Shown here piece after piece: positions 1 through 5,743 of a stretch of DNA of 7,249 nucleotides; the stretch's first letter is position 1; every line of letters begins with the position of its first letter. This stretch comes from Oscillospiraceae bacterium. GTDB lineage: Bacteria; Bacillota_A; Clostridia; Oscillospirales; JAAYXM01. The notes under the pieces were generated by a model that made no database searches, was not told where the DNA came from, and was given only the letters and a program-made list of their open reading frames with translations. The stretch spans positions 1-7,249 of the forward strand of contig JAFQVE010000275.1 of the NCBI GenBank assembly GCA_017408185.1, read 5' to 3'. The translations under genes and the position numbers were made by a program.

Positions 1-734
1 GGCTCTGCCATACCCCAGCCCCATTTCTCGTTGTCAAAATCGTAGTATTCGAGCCACTCCCACCATTTTTGCCATGAGGAGCCTGCTGTTCCAATGTTTA
101 CAAGAAGCTGGTTCGGGCAGAACGGATAGGAATCGGGGTATATTGCTTTGAGCTCTTTACATACCTCATAAAGCTCATCAAAGTTCGTCGGAGTTTTGAG
201 ATTGTGCTTTTCAAAAATATCCTTGCGGTAAAGCCAGCCCTTGCCGCCTGTCTTTTCACGGCCGATGCTCGGCGAAAGATAAATTTTGCCGTCATATGCT
301 TTTCTTGTTGTGATTACATTCTTATAGTCATCTTCGGAAAGTGAATCTCTCCAGGCAACGTAGTTCGGCATATGTTCTTCAACATCATCAAGCGGAATGA
401 GAGCACCCTGATGCGAATATTTGCCTGTTGCAGTCTTCCACTGGAAGGAAACAAGGTCGGTGAGATTCTCGCCGCCTGCAAACATAAGCGTGAGCTTTGA
501 ACCGTCGTTGATAAGCGGCTGCACTTCAATATCAAAGCCTGACCCCTCTTCCATGTATTCCCAAAGCTTCCAATCCTCTCTGACCGGCCAGGATGCCGAT
601 GAGATGACGGAAAGAGAAACAGGAAGCTTTTCTCCTGTATATTCTACTTCAGGCTGTTTTGTTTCTGTGCCCGCGCACGCGCATAGCGAGAGCATCATAA
701 CTGTTGCGAGAAAAAATGCAATAAATCTTTTCAT
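1..734 (-). CDS. ABC transporter sugar-binding lipoprotein (family 1 extracellular solute-binding protein), partial
   Basis: This is the N-terminal 244 residues of a surface lipoprotein; the reading frame is open to the left edge, so the C-terminus is missing. It begins MKRFIAFFLATVMMLSLCAC, a basic start followed by a hydrophobic stretch and a lipobox L17-C18-A19-C20, so Cys20 should be the lipid-modified first residue of the mature protein. Typical family 1 solute-binding features follow: GALIPLDD near the middle and a stretch reading YRKDIFEKHNLKTP. The protein would capture an oligosaccharide outside the membrane and pass it to permease subunits, which are not in this window. Near the left edge, residues 221-240 hold six tryptophans and two tyrosines, which could form part of a sugar-stacking pocket (inference). 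The start is fixed by an AGGAGG site 8 bases upstream. It is the last visible gene of the operon, 13 bases after the GH20-like gene. The family is clear; the substrate is not. Confidence 0.9.
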   Translation of the reverse strand, partial: MKRFIAFFLATVMMLSLCACAGTETKQPEVEYTGEKLPVSLSVISSASWPVREDWKLWEYMEEGSGFDIEVQPLINDGSKLTLMFAGGENLTDLVSFQWKTATGKYSHQGALIPLDDVEEHMPNYVAWRDSLSEDDYKNVITTRKAYDGKIYLSPSIGREKTGGKGWLYRKDIFEKHNLKTPTNFDELYEVCKELKAIYPDSYPFCPNQLLVNIGTAGSSWQKWWEWLEYYDFDNEKWGWGMAE

Positions 735-742
735 TGTTTCGT

Positions 743-748
743 CCTCCT
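743..748 (-). promoter_or_regulatory. Ribosome binding site of the solute-binding lipoprotein gene
   Basis: The minus strand reads AGGAGG, 8 bases before the ATG at 734-732. It shares one base with the TGA stop codon of the upstream GH20-like gene (750-748). Such close packing suggests the two genes are translated from one transcript. It also fixes the lipoprotein start. Confidence 0.85.
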
Positions 749-1713
749 CATACTTTCTTTTCTTCATAATCTTTTTTTGCCCAGGCGGTGAGGTGAACGC
801 CGTCTAAGAGCCTGTATTTATAGCGTTCAATCGTCGGACACCAGGGTGCCATAAGAAAGCCTTTGAGGTTCTTATCCGATATAACACGTTCACACCACGG
901 AATAAGCTGTTCCATATTAACGTGACATTGCCAGTTTGAGCCGCAGGGAATCTGCTCATATCCTGCACCTTCAAGCTCCTCGAAATTGTCGAGATGAATC
1001 TTTTCCCATTCCTCAAGGGGCGGATCGGGAATCTCTTGTATAGCAGAGGCAGTTCTTGCATAGAACCAACTGCTTATCATAACGTCCTTCGGAAGCTCTT
1101 TCGTAATCTCTTCCATACTCTTGCGATAGATTGACCATATCCAGGGTCTTGCGCCGTTTTCACGAACGCAGTCGCAAAGGAATTTAAGATCATTCCACCA
1201 AAGCTTTCCGCCTCGCATAACTGCATATTCATATGTTTTCTGATGTCCTGAGGTTTCCTCATCCCAGCCGAGATGGAAAAATTCGGGCTTATCAAATATC
1301 TCGCATACTTCGTTTATAAGGTCACGGCAGACCTCATAATACTTTGGAGTTGAAACCATTCTTGAATATATTCCGAGCCATATATCGTGTGCTGTTGAGA
1401 AATTGAGCTTCGGGATTGGAATAATTCCTTTTGACCTGATATATGTAAGCTCTTCACGAAGCTCCGAAACGCTTAGCGCACCTTCAATCGCAATTTCAGG
1501 GTGGCTTTCGTATTTAACCGCATCGCCGAGGTCAATCACCAGCATATTGAGTCCGCATTCCGCCATATAATCAACAACTGCACGCCATGTGGGCCTATGC
1601 CACGAAAGCTTTGATTCATAAGGGCAATATTCATTCGGGTCTTCTTTGTCATTCCACATATTCATCGAAAGATGCAGAAGCATTCCCCAATATTTTTTGT
1701 CTTTGCCTGTCAT
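748..1713 (-). CDS. GH20-like TIM-barrel glycosidase-type protein, function unproven
   Basis: This is a 321-residue protein with no signal peptide or membrane segment, so probably cytoplasmic. The most telling motif is FFHLGWDEE at residues 145-153, at the end of a hydrophobic strand. It resembles the HxGGDE motif of family GH20 beta-N-acetylhexosaminidases, in which adjacent Asp and Glu drive substrate-assisted catalysis; D151-E152 would be that pair. Other barrel-like features are LNMLVIDLGD (55-64), GIIPIPKLNFSTAHD (96-110), ARPWIWSIYR (188-197) and GFLMAPW (285-291), which look like successive strands ending in polar or aromatic residues. It is shorter than classical GH20 enzymes and lacks their N-terminal accessory domain, so it may be a bare catalytic barrel or a divergent relative. 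Its place between a GH88-containing set and a sugar-binding lipoprotein supports a role in breaking down imported oligosaccharide, perhaps at a hexosamine. The fold assignment is moderate; the activity is inference. Confidence 0.65.
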   Translation of the reverse strand: MTGKDKKYWGMLLHLSMNMWNDKEDPNEYCPYESKLSWHRPTWRAVVDYMAECGLNMLVIDLGDAVKYESHPEIAIEGALSVSELREELTYIRSKGIIPIPKLNFSTAHDIWLGIYSRMVSTPKYYEVCRDLINEVCEIFDKPEFFHLGWDEETSGHQKTYEYAVMRGGKLWWNDLKFLCDCVRENGARPWIWSIYRKSMEEITKELPKDVMISSWFYARTASAIQEIPDPPLEEWEKIHLDNFEELEGAGYEQIPCGSNWQCHVNMEQLIPWCERVISDKNLKGFLMAPWCPTIERYKYRLLDGVHLTAWAKKDYEEKKV

Positions 1714-1719
1714 AGATTT

Positions 1720-1725
1720 CTCCTT
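1720..1725 (-). promoter_or_regulatory. Ribosome binding site of the GH20-like gene
   Basis: The minus strand reads AAGGAG, 6 bases before the ATG at 1713-1711 and directly after the TAA stop of the secreted-protein gene (1728-1726). It decides the start, since the next Met is residue 11, and it indicates co-transcription with the upstream gene. Confidence 0.8.
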
Positions 1726-4524
1726 TTAGTCTGCGTAAATAACACGGATTACGCCGTCCTTCTTGAAGATGAGATATCCGCGTGCGGTCTTGTTCTCTTC
1801 CTCGCCGTTGGGCTCGGCTGTGAACTGACCCGTGCTTTCCTTTGCAAATGCCTTTGATTCATATGAGCCGATTTCAGCACCCTCTCCGAAGAGAATACCT
1901 GCCTCGATTATTTCGCAGGTCTCGGGTGCGCTGTATATAAGCATCGGGTTTCCGTCAACTTCGTCAAGGACTGCAACGGGAGCTTCTTCGCCCTCTGTCA
2001 CGGATGTGAGAGTTACATCTCCCCATACATAGAAGGTGAATGCTTTATCATAGCTTACAATCTTATCTCCAAGCTTCCAAGCCTTAAAGTTTGCATCAGA
2101 GCTTGTTACCGTTACTTCGCTTCCGTAAATCGCGTCACTTGTGACTATAGCTCCATCTGCCTTGACGGTGTATTTTTCGCCGGAATCTCCATAGATAGCT
2201 ACTGCGCGAAGCACTGCATCTATTGCTGTTTCATTTGTAATAGCAATTTCTTCGTCCTTATCGGACCAATGCTTGAATGCAAATCCCGTAAGGCTCGGGT
2301 TTGCGATTTTTGCATCACCGAAAAGTGTTCCCTTTGCAACGTTCTTGCTTTCAAGGAGATTTCCGTTTCCGTTATAGAAATATACCGGAACTTCCGCTGC
2401 ATTTTCATCGGGAAGCTTTATAAACTCTGCATAAACTGCAGTGTTTGTATTGAACTTAAATGTTGCGGTCTCCTCTGTTGAAAGAACTGTTCCTGCACCG
2501 TTTCTCCAGTATGCAAACTCATAACCGTCGTTTGCAGTTGCAGTTGCTTCAACCGATGCTCCTATCTCTACCTCTCCTACTGTCGGATATCCCTTTGCCG
2601 AAACACTTCCTGCCGCCGCATCACTTGATACGAATGTGAAGTTTACAAGAGTATCGGAAACTGATTCACCCGGCTCTGCAGGTTTGACTGTTACTTCCTT
2701 TGTGATTGTGTTATAGCCTTCGATTGCAGAAGCACTTGTTGCAGTAATGGTTGCAGTACCTTCTGCCTTTGCAGTTAAAGTATTTCCCGAAAGCTCAACA
2801 GCGTCGCCTTCAACGGAATAGGTAAAATCGGAAATTTCAGCACCTGTTGCAGAAAGATAACCTGTTGCGGAAACTATAGCACTGTCTCCGATTTCGAGAG
2901 TATCGGAAACTCCGTTTATCACACCGCCAATAAGTGCACTACCGTCGCCACCGTCGAGGATAATATCGCCGACATATGCAGAATCGTTGTAGTTTGATGC
3001 GGAATCACCATCGGGAAGCGGATCGGGTGTAACGTCCGAATCAAGCGCGAGGAAGCCGATATAATACTTTCCTTCCTTCTTGAATGAATGATTTCCGACA
3101 TATGTGGGGGTTGTCACCTGAACAGTCTTATCTGATGCAAGAGTTTTATCTTCGCAATCGACTTTGCCAATTAAATTATCATCGGTTAAATCATTTTTAT
3201 CAGGCTTTTCACCATCGCCTTCAAATATGTGAACGCTTACATCTCCTCCGTTAAGATCTTTACCATTGTACATTGATATATCGTATGTTCCCGCTTTAGG
3301 AACATCAATCTCAAGAATTATCCACTGATTCTGATACATCTCAAACATTCCGTTACTCCATCTGAGATGCCAGGTCTTGTCAACAACATCGTTTCGGGAG
3401 TCATTCGCATATGCAAAAAAGCCGTTGGTATTCTTATAAGTGATATTATCCGCAAATTTCACTGTTTTGTCCGGTTTCGTATCATTAAACAGTTTTTTAA
3501 GATCATATTTCACCGTAACATCCGATGCATCTGCAGATGTGACAACAAATTCCTTGCTGATACTGTTTGCAGCACCTTCCGCTGTTGCGGATATTGTTGT
3601 CTTGCCTGCCTTTTTTGCAGTTATAGCACCTGTTGCAGGATCAACAGTCGCAACATCGGTATTTGAGCTTGTGTATGTAAGGGTTGCAAGGCTCGCATCG
3701 TTGCTCTTGTATGCAGTTGCGGTTGCAGTTGCGCTTTCTCCTGCCTTTACTGAATCTGCAGAAAGTGTCATATCGCCGATAAGCGCATAGCCGTTTCCAT
3801 CTCCGCTGACAAGCCATATATTACTGAATTCAAAGTAAGTCTGTTTAACGGTAGAGGTAGCGACAACTTCGCTGTCCGCAACTGCCTGGATGGCTAAACG
3901 ATATGTTCCCGGAGTTGAAAAGTGATGGACTATTTCATTTCCACTCTCATCCTTTACGGCATTGGCTAAATTCTGAGGAGCTGTCCATGATCCTCCGATT
4001 CCCGATGTTACACCTTCTATGGTATCGTTGGCACGTATCCATCCCACATAATTTGTAGCTGTCAACGCAGATGCATCAGCCGTAACGGTTTCCGGAAATA
4101 CATAAAATTTAGCGGCGCAGGATTTGCTGTTGGCAACATTGTTCACGAGTATTTTATAGTCTCCTGCGACGGGAACGTTGATGTCCATAATAATCCAGTT
4201 TTTGTATTTTATATAGACTATTCCGTATTCGTTAAGAAGTTTTACATCGGCATCGTCTGCAAATGAGACACTGTCCTTAACATATTTAAAAAATCCGTTG
4301 GTTGTTTTATCGGTACAATATGCAGATGGGTTCATTCCCGTCTCGGTTGAGGTTGTTTTGCCTGCTCCGTCGGGTGTACAAGCACTCCGTATATCGTACA
4401 TGACAGTAATGCCTGTCGGTGCGGTTGTCTCTTCTCCCTCTGCTGCGAAGGATATGGGCATTGTTGACAGCACCATTGCAATCACCAATGCAAGCGCGAG
4501 TATGCTTTTTCTCATTTTTTTCAT
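1726..4524 (-). CDS. Secreted multi-module protein with Ig-like (BIG_2) and InlB-type repeats
   Basis: This 932-residue protein starts MKKMRKSILALALVIAMVLS and has a likely signal peptidase I site after SFA or SFAA (residues 25-28). Modules in order: a beta-rich unit (about 40-250) containing NGFF and a Trp-rich strand; a group 2 Ig-like domain (251-328) with the typical NTDVATVDPATGAITAKKAG pattern; a second, diverged copy of the first unit (338-534); a second Ig-like domain (537-613); an InlB-type repeat (626-703) with the GYEFAYWRNG signature; two shorter, weaker repeats of similar type (711-780 and 784-846); and a compact C-terminal unit (848-932). No LPXTG motif, S-layer homology domain or dockerin is visible, and no catalytic motif was recognised. 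The role is therefore probably glycan binding or cell-surface attachment (inference). The start is supported by a GGAGG site 9 bases upstream. It follows the GH88 gene after a 73-base gap. Confidence 0.85.
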   Translation of the reverse strand: MKKMRKSILALALVIAMVLSTMPISFAAEGEETTAPTGITVMYDIRSACTPDGAGKTTSTETGMNPSAYCTDKTTNGFFKYVKDSVSFADDADVKLLNEYGIVYIKYKNWIIMDINVPVAGDYKILVNNVANSKSCAAKFYVFPETVTADASALTATNYVGWIRANDTIEGVTSGIGGSWTAPQNLANAVKDESGNEIVHHFSTPGTYRLAIQAVADSEVVATSTVKQTYFEFSNIWLVSGDGNGYALIGDMTLSADSVKAGESATATATAYKSNDASLATLTYTSSNTDVATVDPATGAITAKKAGKTTISATAEGAANSISKEFVVTSADASDVTVKYDLKKLFNDTKPDKTVKFADNITYKNTNGFFAYANDSRNDVVDKTWHLRWSNGMFEMYQNQWIILEIDVPKAGTYDISMYNGKDLNGGDVSVHIFEGDGEKPDKNDLTDDNLIGKVDCEDKTLASDKTVQVTTPTYVGNHSFKKEGKYYIGFLALDSDVTPDPLPDGDSASNYNDSAYVGDIILDGGDGSALIGGVINGVSDTLEIGDSAIVSATGYLSATGAEISDFTYSVEGDAVELSGNTLTAKAEGTATITATSASAIEGYNTITKEVTVKPAEPGESVSDTLVNFTFVSSDAAAGSVSAKGYPTVGEVEIGASVEATATANDGYEFAYWRNGAGTVLSTEETATFKFNTNTAVYAEFIKLPDENAAEVPVYFYNGNGNLLESKNVAKGTLFGDAKIANPSLTGFAFKHWSDKDEEIAITNETAIDAVLRAVAIYGDSGEKYTVKADGAIVTSDAIYGSEVTVTSSDANFKAWKLGDKIVSYDKAFTFYVWGDVTLTSVTEGEEAPVAVLDEVDGNPMLIYSAPETCEIIEAGILFGEGAEIGSYESKAFAKESTGQFTAEPNGEEENKTARGYLIFKKDGVIRVIYAD
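1729..1983 (-). other. C-terminal module of the secreted protein (residues 848-932)
   Basis: The last 85 residues form a compact unit: a run with MLIYSAPETCEIIEAGILFG, then KESTGQFTA, and a final strand reading ARGYLIFKKDGVIRVIYAD that ends the protein. Its composition differs from the Ala/Thr-rich Ig-like regions before it. From memory, similar endings (TGQFT, then aR.YLI.k..g....Y.D) occur at the C-termini of other very large secreted proteins of uncultured clostridia, which would suit a sorting or surface-retention module. That recollection was not checked here, and no function is established. Confidence 0.45.
1987..2649 (-). repeat. InlB-type repeat region of the secreted protein
   Basis: Residues 626-846 hold three successive units of roughly 60-80 residues. 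The first is the clearest, with ATANDGYEFAYWRNGAGTV followed by a strand ending AVYAEF, as in divergent InlB B-repeat domains. The second has GFAFKHWSDKDEEI and the third NFKAWKLGDKIV in the equivalent position, an aromatic-x-x-W core in each case. They diverge too much for DNA-level repetition. Such repeats usually act as spacers or adhesive modules in secreted Gram-positive proteins. Confidence 0.6.
2923..3513 (-). repeat. Second copy of a duplicated beta-rich module in the secreted protein
   Basis: Residues 338-534 align by eye with the N-terminal module. Shared landmarks in the same order are YDL, TNGFFAYANDS, QWIILEIDVPKAGTYDI, VHIFEG followed by NLIG, a GKYYIGFLAL strand, and a closing GDGSALIGG. 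Each copy is followed by an Ig-like group 2 domain, so the duplicated unit is probably module plus Ig-like domain. The Trp-containing strand followed by VP.AG.Y is reminiscent of carbohydrate-binding beta-sandwich modules, but I do not recognise a named family. Confidence 0.55.
3775..4407 (-). repeat. First copy of a duplicated beta-rich module in the secreted protein
   Basis: Residues 40-250 carry the same landmarks as the second copy: YDI, TNGFFKYVKDS, NWIIMDINVPVAGDYKI, YVFPE followed by NYVG, a GTYRLAIQAV strand, and a closing GDGNGYALIG. This copy is slightly longer, mainly because of an insertion around residues 165-200. Divergence is high, so the duplication is old rather than recent. 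Confidence 0.55.
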
Positions 4525-4533
4525 TGTTTTCTA

Positions 4534-4538
4534 CCTCC
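4534..4538 (-). promoter_or_regulatory. Ribosome binding site of the secreted-protein gene
   Basis: The minus strand reads GGAGG, 9 bases before the ATG at 4524-4522. A second in-frame ATG at codon 4 would be 18 bases away, so the first ATG is preferred; it also gives the more basic signal-peptide start. Confidence 0.8.
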
Positions 4539-4566
4539 ATTTTTCTATTGCAATTCTGATATATAT

Positions 4567-4590
4567 AAAACCCGATTTATTTTATCGGTT
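4567..4590 (-). terminator. Weak terminator-like hairpin between the GH88 and secreted-protein genes
   Basis: Just past the GH88 stop codon the transcript would read CCGAU, a 7-base A/U loop, then AUCGG, a 5-base-pair stem. Flanking AA and UU can extend it past a bulged G. It is followed by G and UUUUAUAUAUAU, a U-rich tail. The stem is short, so it may only partly terminate transcription, or act as a 3' end stabiliser. It is the only such structure seen in the gaps of this operon. Confidence 0.4.
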
Positions 4591-4597
4591 ATTATTT

Positions 4598-5725
4598 TTA
4601 TCTGTGAATCGTAAATCTTCCGTCATTACCGTGAAGCTTCATAAGTGCTTCAACAAGGTAATAGTCACCGTAGATAAATGGTGTGTGGTGACCGATCTCT
4701 GTGTGATAACGGCTGCTTGAGGTGTTGAGAAGATTCAGCTCATTCTCATTATAATTGCAATCCTTATCAAGACCGCGGAGAAGTGACATTATCGCATTCT
4801 CATAAAGCTCAACCTCATATTCGGGAACAAGCTTTGCAATCTCAATAAGTCCGCAAGCGGCAATCGCACCTGCTGAGGCATCAAAGAGCTTCGGCTCTTT
4901 CGGTGCTCTGAAATCGAGAAGCGGAATACTGTCCTTTTCGATATTTGCAATAAAGTAATGTGCAACACGCTTTGCCGTTTCAAGATACTCTTTCTTTCCG
5001 AGGTTTAAGTATGCCTGCACAAATCCGTATATCGCCCAGGCCTGTCCTCGTGACCAGGAAGAGCCGGGACCATAGCCCTGACCGCCCGGAGTTTCAAGAA
5101 CCTCACCTGTTATGGGGTCAAAATCCACCTTATGATGTACCGAGCCGTCACATCTTATAAAGTGCTTCATACTCGTATCTGCGTGAGCCTCTGCAATCAG
5201 TGCAAATCGCGGGTCCTTGATTTCATCGCTTGCCCAGGTGAGAATCGGAATATTCATCATACAGTCGATAATTGCGCGACCGTTTGGCGGAACATTCCAG
5301 GCGCGGATAAATCTTCCGTTTATATTGAATCTTCCTGCAAGAAGTGTTGCCGCGTGGAGTGCACGTTCTCTTGAACGCACATTTCCCGTGAGCTTATAGT
5401 CTGCTACCGAGGAAAGATTCCACATAAAACCGGTATCGTGGTGAAGACCCATAAATAGGTCAAATGCCTCGTCCAGCTTTTCCTCACAGCCTTCTGCGCA
5501 CTTTCGGAACAGCTCATCCCCGGTCTTTATATACATAAGCCAGAGAATACCCGGCCAGAAGCCCATCTGCCAATCGGTTATATCGGCATCCTCGCCCTTT
5601 GGTATCCAGCCCTTTTCACCCGAATAGGGAAAGTTTGAGCCGATCTCTCTTGCCATAATATAAAGCTTATCCGTTACTTTTTGCAGAAATTCCTCTGCAA
5701 ATTTTTTATCTTCCAAAGAAAACAT
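4598..5725 (-). CDS. Unsaturated glucuronyl hydrolase, glycoside hydrolase family 88
   Basis: This complete 375-residue protein matches the usual length of GH88 enzymes, which hydrate the double bond of the 4,5-unsaturated uronic acid left by polysaccharide lyases and so release it from an oligosaccharide. It has no signal peptide and should be cytoplasmic. Family landmarks are TDWQMGFWPGILWLMY (50-65), HHDTGFMW (95-102), GRAIIDCMMNIPIL (149-162), GSVHHKVD (194-201), GQGYGPGSSWSRGQAW (215-230) and DASAGAIAA (282-290). D97 and D154 correspond by position to the two catalytic aspartates D88 and D149 of the Bacillus sp. GL1 enzyme. Having both, together with the SSWSRGQAW signature, favours GH88 over the related GH105 family. 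The start has an AGGAGG site 8 bases upstream. It lies 18 bases after the lyase-like gene, as expected if one enzyme makes the substrate of the other. Whether the substrate comes from a glycosaminoglycan, gellan or xanthan cannot be told from the sequence. Confidence 0.92.
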   Translation of the reverse strand: MFSLEDKKFAEEFLQKVTDKLYIMAREIGSNFPYSGEKGWIPKGEDADITDWQMGFWPGILWLMYIKTGDELFRKCAEGCEEKLDEAFDLFMGLHHDTGFMWNLSSVADYKLTGNVRSRERALHAATLLAGRFNINGRFIRAWNVPPNGRAIIDCMMNIPILTWASDEIKDPRFALIAEAHADTSMKHFIRCDGSVHHKVDFDPITGEVLETPGGQGYGPGSSWSRGQAWAIYGFVQAYLNLGKKEYLETAKRVAHYFIANIEKDSIPLLDFRAPKEPKLFDASAGAIAACGLIEIAKLVPEYEVELYENAIMSLLRGLDKDCNYNENELNLLNTSSSRYHTEIGHHTPFIYGDYYLVEALMKLHGNDGRFTIHR

Positions 5726-5733
5726 CTTTCTCG

Positions 5734-5739
5734 CCTCCT
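5734..5739 (-). promoter_or_regulatory. Ribosome binding site of the GH88 gene
   Basis: The minus strand reads AGGAGG, 8 bases before the ATG at 5725-5723. It lies wholly within the 18-base gap after the TAG stop of the lyase-like gene (5746-5744), so the two genes are very likely co-transcribed. Confidence 0.85.
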
Positions 5740-5743
5740 CAAT

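Noticed and set aside
421..807. Plus-strand open frame of 128 codons
   Set aside because: It lies opposite the solute-binding lipoprotein gene, whose translation shows clear family motifs and a lipobox. The plus-strand product has no recognisable features and is taken as antisense shadow.
3713..3733. Repeated gttgcagttgc-like strings as DNA repeats
   Set aside because: They encode Ala, Thr and Val runs of the Ig-like domain and are not regularly spaced, so they reflect amino-acid composition rather than a repeat array.
4547..4554. ATTGCAAT palindrome as an operator
   Set aside because: An 8-base palindrome in AT-rich DNA is expected by chance, there is no nearby promoter, and it does not match a catabolite-response site.
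4560..4588. TATATA as a -10 promoter box before the secreted-protein gene
   Set aside because: The sequence 17 bases upstream reads CCGATA, which is not close to TTGACA. The AT-rich run is better explained as the tail of the hairpin.
4298..4720. Plus-strand open frame of 140 codons spanning the 73-base gap
   Set aside because: It overlaps the signal-peptide region of the secreted protein and the end of GH88 on the other strand. Its hydrophobic stretch is the antisense of a signal peptide and AT-rich spacer, so it is not supported as a gene.
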